A stretch of 64,000 bases of DNA. Source: Methanoculleus chikugoensis. GTDB taxonomy: Archaea; Halobacteriota; Methanomicrobia; Methanomicrobiales; Methanoculleaceae. The position numbers and the translations under genes are program-made. The notes under the pieces are model-generated. The model was not told where the DNA came from, made no database searches, and saw only the letters and a list, made by a program, of their open reading frames with translations. Numbering within the stretch: the first letter of the stretch is position 1; each line of letters begins with the position of its first letter. Location: contig NZ_AP019781.1 of assembly GCF_019669965.1 (NCBI RefSeq), positions 1,551,092 through 1,615,091 on the forward strand. Reading direction: 5' to 3'. Shown piece by piece: positions 58,179 to 64,000 of this stretch.

Positions 58179-58892
58179 TTCGTACTACCTGGGGCATGAT
58201 CCGTCAAATACGCAGCTGTGGGGGCGAGGGGGGCGGGACTGATATCTGTATCGCCTGTCTGCACACGGGGAGGGGCACGTGGTAGGGGTTGGAGAGAGGA
58301 CTTCAGGAGAACCGGGCGTCAACCAGGATTTAAACCTAAATCACGTTCGTTTTCGATGGCAGGTACTGGAAAGATGGACATAGAGAAAACCCGTAAACTG
58401 GACCGTGGTGGATATCGCAAATGGGAGAGGGGTTGCAGGGGAGGGGGCGAACCCCCCTCCCCTGTCTCCGACCCTCAAAGTTCCGCACCTGTCACCCCAC
58501 CCCGCCCGCGCTTCGCGCTCCTCCTCCGCACCTTCGGTGCTCAAACTCCCGCCGTCCGCTACGCTCCCGGCAGTCGTTCCCCGCCCACGAGGGGCGGGGG
58601 CAGTGCGTGGCGATATCCCCTGAAATCCGTGCCAGGGCTTGCGCGGTCTAGAAGAATGCCGGGGGTTCTACCTGGATTTCGAACACCATCAGGCAGTCTG
58701 AGAGTGCAAGCGAAGTGAGCATGAGAAGAGCAAAGGTCTTCGAGAGGGACATGCTTACGACTCTACCCGCGCCCCCCCACCCGCTCCCTTTTATGTTACC
58801 GGAAGTCCACTCTACTCAGGAACCGGGCCGCCACCGGCGGCCGGGAACCAACTTGTGCGGGGCATGATACTCTGGTCTGGGATGTAGTCGTT
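58179..58892. other. Long intergenic region with family A repeat
   Basis: 714 bp. It holds repeat family A copy 2 (58400-58640). The right part, near 58790, contains CTTTTATGTTACC, a TATA-like element for the reductase gene. No ORF of quality. Confidence 0.5.
58400..58640 (+). repeat. Dispersed repeat family A, copy 2
   Basis: Left end CTGGACCGTGGTGGATATCGC, right end GGCGATATCCCCTGAAATCC, with the G-rich/C-rich hairpin (AGGGGAGGGGGCG / CCCCCCTCCCCTG) next to the left end. This copy has an inserted section containing CACCTTCGGTGCTCAAACTC and CCGTCCGCTACGCTCCCGGC. Confidence 0.75.
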
Positions 58893-60023
58893 GTGGGCGC
58901 AGGGCCTGCCGGGAGCGCGGCGGCGCGGGCGTGCGCGGAGGAGGGGCTTTCGACGCTCTGTATCGAGGAGCACGGAACGATCGGCTACCCCGTGCAGTGC
59001 GCGGGACTGCTCTCGGTCTCCGCTCTTGCCGAGTGCGGCGTCTCGAGCCGCTCGGTCCTGAACGAGGTGAGCGGCGCCCGCATGCTCTCGGGTCTCGGGG
59101 GGGAACTTCTCTTCGATGCGGGGGTCACGAAGGCCCATGTCGTCGACCGGGGCCTCCTCGACCGGGAGATGGCAGAGAAGGCGGCGAACGCCGGGGCGGA
59201 GTTCCGCCTGAAGACCAGCGCGTCGGGCATCAGGGGAACCTCACTCCTGACCCGGGGCGTCCATGGGCGGGAGGAGATCCCCTTCCGCCTCCTGATCGCC
59301 GCCGACGGGCCGCGGAGTTCCATCGCCCGCATGCTCGGCCTGCAGCGCCCTGCGCTCTACCTCGCCGGGGTGCAGGCGGAGGTTCCGTACGAGATGAATC
59401 CGCGCTACGTGGAACTCCACCCCAACGCCGCTCCCGACTTCTTCGGGTGGGTGATCCCAGTCTCGGCGACCCGCGCCCGGGTCGGCCTCTGCGCCAGGGA
59501 GCACGCAAAAGACCACTTCGACCGGTTCATCGCCCGCTACGGGCAAAATTCGCTCCACCTCGCGAGCGGGGTCATCCCGCTCGGGGTCATGCCGCGGACC
59601 TACGGCAGCCGGGCGCTCATCATCGGCGACGCGGCAGGGTTCGCGAAGCCCACGTCGGGCGGCGGGATCTACACCGGCGTCCGGTCGGCGAAGCACGCGG
59701 CCGCCGTCGCCGCGGCGTGCATGGAGCACGGGGAGTTCGACGACGAACGCCTCCGCAACTACGAGCGGCGATGGAAGGAAGATTTCGGAAAAGAACTCGA
59801 TATCGGGATGAAAGCGCTCCGGATGCGGCAGAAGATGACCGCGGAGGAGATCGACCGCCTCTGCCGGGCCCTCGACGATCCGGATCTCATCGCGACGATC
59901 GTGGAGCACGGCGACATGGACCGGCCGGGCACCCTGCTTCGCAAACTGGCCCTGAAACCCGCGCTGGCGCGGGCAATGGGCATACTTTTCGCATCGGGAG
60001 TACGCCGGATTCTTACCGGGTAA
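58893..60023 (+). CDS. Geranylgeranyl reductase family flavoprotein; start codon unclear
   Basis: 376 aa from GTG 58893, an FAD-dependent oxidoreductase that saturates isoprenoid chains of archaeal ether lipids. The dinucleotide-binding motif is GAGPAGSAAARACAEEG, with IGDAAGFAKPTSGGGIYTG farther on. From this GTG the first FAD-binding beta strand is missing, whereas the same frame upstream reads LVWDVVVVGAGPAG, starting from a CTG at 58872 with no ATG, GTG or TTG before it. The true start is probably upstream of 58893 (non-standard start or sequence error). The C-terminal half shows no catalytic surprise. Monocistronic. Confidence 0.85.
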   Translation: MGAGPAGSAAARACAEEGLSTLCIEEHGTIGYPVQCAGLLSVSALAECGVSSRSVLNEVSGARMLSGLGGELLFDAGVTKAHVVDRGLLDREMAEKAANAGAEFRLKTSASGIRGTSLLTRGVHGREEIPFRLLIAADGPRSSIARMLGLQRPALYLAGVQAEVPYEMNPRYVELHPNAAPDFFGWVIPVSATRARVGLCAREHAKDHFDRFIARYGQNSLHLASGVIPLGVMPRTYGSRALIIGDAAGFAKPTSGGGIYTGVRSAKHAAAVAAACMEHGEFDDERLRNYERRWKEDFGKELDIGMKALRMRQKMTAEEIDRLCRALDDPDLIATIVEHGDMDRPGTLLRKLALKPALARAMGILFASGVRRILTG

Positions 60024-60040
60024 GATATTCGATGCGCTTA

Positions 60041-60068
60041 GTAATACATTTATACCCGGATGTATTAC
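60041..60068 (+). promoter_or_regulatory. 9-bp dyad across the cbiM TATA box
   Basis: GTAATACAT at 60041-60049 and its exact complement ATGTATTAC at 60060-60068, separated by 10 bp that contain TTATACCC. The dyad straddles the TATA element, so a bound regulator would block initiation. This geometry fits a metal-responsive repressor such as NikR (inference). Confidence 0.65.
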
Positions 60069-60086
60069 CACTCCACAAGGTGTGTC

Positions 60087-60725
60087 ATGCATATACCTGA
60101 CGCGTTTATACCGATGGGGCAGGCCCTGGTCTACTGGGTCATCGCCCTCGTCTTCATCGCTCTCGCCCTCCGGTGGGCGCGGCGTTCGATGGGAGAGGAG
60201 AAGATACCGCTGGTCGCCGTGCTCGCCGCAGGCATCTTCGCCATCCAGGCGCTGAACATCCCCATTCCCTGGGGGACGAGCGGCCACATGGTCGGTGCTG
60301 CGCTCGCGGCAATCGTCCTCGGGTCGCCGTTTGCAGGGGTCTTCGTCCTGACGCTGGTGCTCCTCGTGCAGGGAATCATCTTCGGTGACGGCGGCATCAC
60401 CGTCATGGGCGCGAACATCGTCAACATGGGCGTCGTCGGAGGGTTCATCGGCTACTACGGCTATACCGCCGTCAAAGCCGTGATAGGGAATGCATATGCC
60501 GCCGCGTTCATCGCCGGGTGGGCATCGCTCTTCATCTCCGCAATCCTCTGTGCGATCGAACTCGCCGTCGCCGGCACGTTCCCGCTCGCTCTCGGCCTCA
60601 CCATGATGGGGACCTACCATGCGGTCATCGGTCTCATCGAGGGGGGCATCACCGCGGTCGCCCTCTACCTGATAGCCTCGGCACGGCCCGACATCCTCGA
60701 ACGCCCGACAGGGGTGAGCGCGTAA
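60087..60725 (+). CDS. cbiM: ECF-type Ni/Co transporter substrate-binding membrane subunit CbiM/NikM
   Basis: 212 aa, seven helices. The N-terminus MHIPDAFIP carries the metal-binding His2 right after Met, which fixes the start at 60087. [17 protein letters not shown] and [17 protein letters not shown] are the other conserved loops. It forms the metal-specific core of an energy-coupling-factor importer with CbiN, CbiO and CbiQ. The stop overlaps the ATG of cbiN. Whether Ni or Co is carried cannot be decided from sequence; both are needed for methanogenesis. Confidence 0.93.
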   Translation: MHIPDAFIPMGQALVYWVIALVFIALALRWARRSMGEEKIPLVAVLAAGIFAIQALNIPIPWGTSGHMVGAALAAIVLGSPFAGVFVLTLVLLVQGIIFGDGGITVMGANIVNMGVVGGFIGYYGYTAVKAVIGNAYAAAFIAGWASLFISAILCAIELAVAGTFPLALGLTMMGTYHAVIGLIEGGITAVALYLIASARPDILERPTGVSA

Positions 60726-61075
60726 TGGAGACAAAGCGGTTCGTCGTCATCGGGATCGCGGTCGCCCTCGTGATCGCCGTTGCCGCGCCGTTCCTCGCGT
60801 CCGGGAACCCCGACGGGCTTGAGAGCGCGTTCTTCAGCATCTACGAAGCCAAACCCTTCATGGGGAGCGAGCTCGACGAAGATGCCGCAGGCGCTGCGGA
60901 GGAGCAGGTGATCGCCACGACCGGAAACGACTTCTCGTACGGGGCGCTCATGCCCGACTACAGCATCCCCGGCATGGATAAGACCGGAGAGGTTCTTGCG
61001 GTCGTTATCGGCACGCTACTTATGCTGGCACTGGTCTTCGCCGTCGCGAAGGTCTCCGCACGGCCCGATAACTAG
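60725..61075 (+). CDS. cbiN: Ni/Co transporter small subunit CbiN (PDGLE type)
   Basis: 116 aa. [22 protein letters not shown] is an N-terminal membrane helix, GNPDGLESAF is the PDGLE motif of the family, MPDYSIPG follows, and AVVIGTLLMLALVFAVAKV is the second helix. This small subunit is required for the CbiM complex to load metal. The start ATG overlaps the cbiM stop (TAATG). Confidence 0.9.
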   Translation: METKRFVVIGIAVALVIAVAAPFLASGNPDGLESAFFSIYEAKPFMGSELDEDAAGAAEEQVIATTGNDFSYGALMPDYSIPGMDKTGEVLAVVIGTLLMLALVFAVAKVSARPDN

Positions 61076-61105
61076 ATACCTGAAAAAATCTCACTTTTTG
61101 CCATT

Positions 61106-61939
61106 ATGCACCTGCTCGAGACCCGCGGTCTCACCCACACCTACCGCGGCGACGTCCGCGCCCTCGAGGGCGTGAACTTCGTTGCCGGGAGAAAGTCCCG
61201 CATCGCCATTATCGGGCCGAACGGTGCCGGGAAGAGCACCCTCTTCAAGCACTTCAACGGCATCCTCAAACCCACCTCCGGCGAGGTGCTGATCAGGGGC
61301 GAGCCCATCACGAACGAGAACGTCCGCGAGGTGCGCAAGTTCGTCGGGATCGTCTTCCAGAACCCCGACGACCAGATCTTCTCCCCCACCGTGGAGCAGG
61401 ACATCGCGTTCGGCCCGATCAACCTCGGCCTCGACGAGGCGACGGTCGCCCACCGTGTCGAGGAGGCCCTTCGCCTCCTCGGGATCGAGGGCCTGCGCGA
61501 GCGCGTGCCGCACCATCTCTCGGGCGGCGAAAAGAAACGGGTCGCGATCGCCGGCATCCTCGCGATGGAGCCGCAGGTGCTGGTGCTCGACGAACCGACC
61601 GCGGGGCTCGATCCCCAGGGCGTCGCCGATCTCGTTCGCTTCGTCAACCGGCTGCCCGAGGAGTACGGGATGACGGTGATCTTCTCGACCCACCATCTCG
61701 ACCTCGTGGCGGAGATGGCAGACTATGTCTACGTGATGGATAAAGGAAGGGTCGTGGGCTCCGGGACGGTCGGGGAGGTCTTCGCCCGGCCGGAACTGCT
61801 CGCCCGGACAAGGCTCGACGTGCCGCCCATACCGAAACTGATCCGGTCGCTCCAGGAGAACGACGTCGCCATCGATATGGCCTACACCTACGAGGACGCG
61901 AAGAAGGCGTTCCTCGAAGCCTACGCGAGACGAAGATGA
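61106..61939 (+). CDS. cbiO: ECF transporter ATPase CbiO
   Basis: 277 aa. Walker A GPNGAGKSTL, Q-loop VFQNPDDQIFSPTVEQDIAFGP (an ECF-type signature), signature LSGGEKKRVAIAGI, Walker B VLVLDEPTAGLDP and switch FSTHH. It energises Ni/Co uptake with CbiM and CbiQ. Last 4 bp overlap cbiQ. Confidence 0.96.
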   Translation: MHLLETRGLTHTYRGDVRALEGVNFVAGRKSRIAIIGPNGAGKSTLFKHFNGILKPTSGEVLIRGEPITNENVREVRKFVGIVFQNPDDQIFSPTVEQDIAFGPINLGLDEATVAHRVEEALRLLGIEGLRERVPHHLSGGEKKRVAIAGILAMEPQVLVLDEPTAGLDPQGVADLVRFVNRLPEEYGMTVIFSTHHLDLVAEMADYVYVMDKGRVVGSGTVGEVFARPELLARTRLDVPPIPKLIRSLQENDVAIDMAYTYEDAKKAFLEAYARRR

Positions 61940-62751
61940 TCGACGACCTCTACTTCATCGAGAAGTATGCTTATCGAACAAGCATCGTCCACCGTCTGGA
62001 CGCAAGGATAAAACTCCTCATAGCCCTCGCCGCCATCGTGGCCATGGTGGCCATGCCCTACTCGACGAGCGTCTACGAACTCGGTGCCGTCCTCTTCGTC
62101 CTCTTTGCTCTACTCTGGGCCGCATCCCGCCTCCCGCCGACCGTCTACTTGAAGAGGCTCGCGCTCATCCTGCCGTTCGGCATCTTCCTGGTCGGGTTCC
62201 AGGTATTCGTGAAAAACCCCTACTACGATATCTTTCATACGATTGCAACCCTGCCGTTCGGGATTGAGGTCTACGCAGAGTCGGTTGAGTTCGCGTCGAT
62301 CCTCCTCGTGAAGTTCGTCGTCAGCGTATCGTTCATCATCCTGCTCTCGTCGACGACGAAGATGCAGGATATGATCGAGGCGGCGGGGAGGCTCGGCCTG
62401 CCCCGGGAGTTCACCCTCACGCTCGCGATGATGGTCCGCTACCTCTTCGTCTTTGCCGAGATGTTTACCCGGATACGAACCGCGATGGCGACCCGGTGCT
62501 TCGATCCCCTCGACCGCACCCTCCCCTACCGCTACCGGCTGCACCAGCTCGGCTACACGGTCGGGACGATCTTCATCCGGTCCTACGAGCAGGGCGAACG
62601 CACCTACACGAGCATGCTCTGCCGGGGATACGGGGCGAACGCCGGCCTGTATGTCAAGAAAAAGCCTCTCCGCACCAGGGAGACCGTGTTATTCATCGCG
62701 ACGCTCGGCTTCATCGTGCTCTCTGCGGTTCTGATCTACGTGCAGCCGTAG
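61936..62751 (+). CDS. cbiQ: ECF transporter transmembrane subunit CbiQ
   Basis: 271 aa with six or so helices. MIDDLYFIEKYAYRTSIVHRLDARIKLL is the CbiQ start; AAGRLGLPREFTLTLAMMVRY and YRLHQLGYTVGTIFIRSYEQGERTYTSMLCRGY include the coupling helices that touch CbiO. It is the scaffold linking ATPase and substrate subunit. ATGA overlap with cbiO. Order cbiM-cbiN-cbiO-cbiQ. Confidence 0.95.
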   Translation: MIDDLYFIEKYAYRTSIVHRLDARIKLLIALAAIVAMVAMPYSTSVYELGAVLFVLFALLWAASRLPPTVYLKRLALILPFGIFLVGFQVFVKNPYYDIFHTIATLPFGIEVYAESVEFASILLVKFVVSVSFIILLSSTTKMQDMIEAAGRLGLPREFTLTLAMMVRYLFVFAEMFTRIRTAMATRCFDPLDRTLPYRYRLHQLGYTVGTIFIRSYEQGERTYTSMLCRGYGANAGLYVKKKPLRTRETVLFIATLGFIVLSAVLIYVQP

Positions 62752-63150
62752 GTGAGTGCGGGACGCTATAGAGCCCTTTGCCAGGAGTGGGGCCCCATCT
62801 GAAAATCTCCGCTTTTTCAGGCCTCAGTGTTTCTTTGGTACGGATTTTGAGGTATATCACCATTTGGGGGAGGGGTCGCAGGGGAGGGGGGTCTCCCCCT
62901 GTTCCCCAATTCGCACCTTCGGTGCTCAAACTCCTGTCCTTCGGACAGTCGTTCCCCCCCATGGCGATACTCCCACGGTCCACTGCATCGGGATTTTTCC
63001 CCGCTTCGATCAGTTTGTTTCTCGCAACCCGATGGAAACCGGTGATAGGTTTGAGGCAGGACCGACCCGCAGACCCGGAACCGTTTCTTTGGCACGATCA
63101 TCACACGAAAAACCAGATCGTTCATATTCCCCGGCGGTGCATAGGGTAGT
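62752..63150. other. Intergenic region with family A repeat
   Basis: 399 bp between cbiQ and a small gene. Repeat family A copy 3 occupies 62841-63010. No gene or RNA recognised in the rest. Confidence 0.5.
62841..63010 (+). repeat. Dispersed repeat family A, copy 3
   Basis: Left part GGATTTTGAGGTATATCACC, then TTGGGGGAGGGGTCGCAGGGG, the CACCTTCGGTGCTCAAACTC module, TCCTTCGGACAGTCG and CCATGGCGATACTCCCACGG with GTCCACTGCATCGGGA. The last part is the reverse complement of the left flank of copy 1. Confidence 0.75.
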
Positions 63151-63465
63151 ATGCCTGCAAAGAGCGAATTCGGCAGAGGGTTCGTCGTCAACCTGATGCT
63201 GCTTTCACGGCACTTCGGCCTGCCCCCCGAGCGAGCATTCTTCGGCGCCGCGGACCACCTCAACGACTTCATCGTGCCGGAACAGTTCCGGGGAACCGAG
63301 ATCGACGAACTCGTCGAGCGGCTCCGCAAGATGGTGATCTGGCACCAGCCGGGAACCCTGGACAAGGAGGACGCGGCCGATGTGAAACGGCTCCTCAACC
63401 GGCTCGCGGTCGCGGTCGATAAAGAACTCGGCATACCCGATCCGGATACAGGAAAATACGATTGA
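63151..63465 (+). CDS. Conserved small methanogen protein, unknown function
   Basis: 104 aa, soluble, helical: FGRGFVVNLMLLSRHFGLPPERAFFGAADHLNDFIVP, then TEIDELVERLRKMVIWHQPGTLDKEDAADVKRLLNRLAVAVDKELGIP. The many conserved-looking charged and aromatic residues suggest a real, compact helical protein. I recall no characterised family. It lies between the Ni/Co transporter and gyrB without an operon link. Confidence 0.65.
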   Translation: MPAKSEFGRGFVVNLMLLSRHFGLPPERAFFGAADHLNDFIVPEQFRGTEIDELVERLRKMVIWHQPGTLDKEDAADVKRLLNRLAVAVDKELGIPDPDTGKYD

Positions 63466-63623
63466 CGGGAGCGCATGCTTCCCATCCCATAACCGGGATG
63501 GCCGGAACGCCGGGGCTTTCCGGGCATGCCTGCGCTGGAGCCCCATCGAACCACAAAGCAGCAGGATTACCTCAAATCAGAGAATTTCCCGGATCCAAAC
63601 AGTATAAGTGGCTACACGACCAA

Positions 63624-63629
63624 TATATA
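63624..63629 (+). promoter_or_regulatory. TATA box of gyrB
   Basis: CCAATATATACTGTG contains TATATA at 63624-63629, about 52 nt before ATG 63681. GGAGGT with 6-nt spacing precedes the ATG. Confidence 0.55.
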
Positions 63630-63680
63630 CTGTGAGTTTTGCTGTGATTCAGGACGCCGCTCGTTCAGCGGAGGTCACAA

Positions 63681-64000
63681 ATGACTGATACCTACGATGC
63701 CTCCCACATCACGGTACTGGAAGGCCTGAGGCCTGTGCGGGAGCGCCCCGCCATGTACATAGGCAGCACGGGAACCCGGGGGCTGCACCACCTTGTCTAT
63801 GAGGTTGTGGATAACGCCGTAGACGAGGCGCTCGCCGGATTCTGCGACCAGATACAGGTGATCATCAACCGGGACGGCTCGGTCACAGTGGATGACAACG
63901 GGCGGGGTATCCCGGTCGATATCATGCCCCAGTACGGCAAGAGCGCTCTCGAGATTGTTCTCACCGTGCTCCACGCCGGCGGAAAATTCGATAAGAATAC
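63681..64000 (+). CDS. gyrB: DNA gyrase subunit B, N-terminal part (runs off window)
   Basis: The first 106 residues. [44 protein letters not shown] holds the GHKL N box, and [12 protein letters not shown] the Mg/ATP-binding DxGxG motif; HAGGKFD is the next conserved point. Gyrase introduces negative supercoils; its presence in Methanomicrobia derives from bacteria (known for the lineage). The gene continues beyond the right edge. Confidence 0.95.
   Translation, partial: MTDTYDASHITVLEGLRPVRERPAMYIGSTGTRGLHHLVYEVVDNAVDEALAGFCDQIQVIINRDGSVTVDDNGRGIPVDIMPQYGKSALEIVLTVLHAGGKFDKN

Overview
The window is GC-rich archaeal DNA from a hydrogenotrophic, formate-using methanogen. The best fit is the order Methanomicrobiales, probably Methanoculleus or a close relative. 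This rests on two F420-type formate dehydrogenase operons (fdhA-fdhB), methanofuran biosynthesis genes (mfnD-mfnF), TATA-binding protein, transcript cleavage factor TFS, archaeosortase A with PGF-CTERM substrates, archaellin-like proteins, a geranylgeranyl-reductase-family flavoprotein and many TATA-box promoters with short leaders. Placement below order level is inference.

Layout. 1-4.8 kb: an ABC-2 exporter and cell-surface proteins, two of them with PGF-CTERM tails. 4.9-21.6 kb: a sensory and metal-homeostasis block with two complete membrane or cytosolic histidine kinases, two large PAS proteins that keep a histidine-kinase dimerisation segment but have no ATPase domain, two P1B-type metal ATPases (Zn/Cd type and CopB type), a bicupin lipoprotein, a PKD-domain protein and a solitary MazF-like protein. 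21.8-35.9 kb: metabolic and membrane genes, including a nitroreductase, an HtrA-like protease, a hydrolase, a glycerophosphodiesterase, two DUF2795 proteins, an aldolase plus a PPi-type phosphofructokinase, a duplicated DUF5518-like membrane protein, an ABC exporter and archaellin-like proteins. 37-43.7 kb: tandem fdhAB operons. 44-51.5 kb: methanofuran genes, surE, rpiA, a winged-helix regulator, TBP and acetyl-CoA synthetase. 51.8-58.2 kb: a coupled small ORF/HEPN-like pair, TFS, archaeosortase A, a CDP-alcohol phosphotransferase, a riboflavin/F420 pathway reductase, truD and pth2. 58.9-64 kb: geranylgeranyl reductase, an ECF-type Ni/Co transporter (cbiMNOQ) behind a dyad-containing promoter, a small conserved protein and the start of gyrB.

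How the genes work together. The fdh operons feed F420H2 from formate into methanogenesis, mfnDF help make the C1 carrier methanofuran, and CbiMNOQ supplies Ni or Co for hydrogenases, F430 or corrinoids. ArtA would process the PGF-CTERM proteins at the left end. Acs releases PPi, which the predicted PPi-PFK could use.

The least explained material is: (i) two kinase-less PAS proteins sharing an unassigned module and a terminal H-box segment; (ii) 14-15 codon ORFs coupled to both metal ATPases; (iii) three genes whose natural N-terminus has no canonical start codon; (iv) two families of dispersed non-coding repeats that fill nearly all the long gaps; (v) a fossil phosphofructokinase tail that exposes a segmental duplication; and (vi) patchwork identity between the two fdhA copies.
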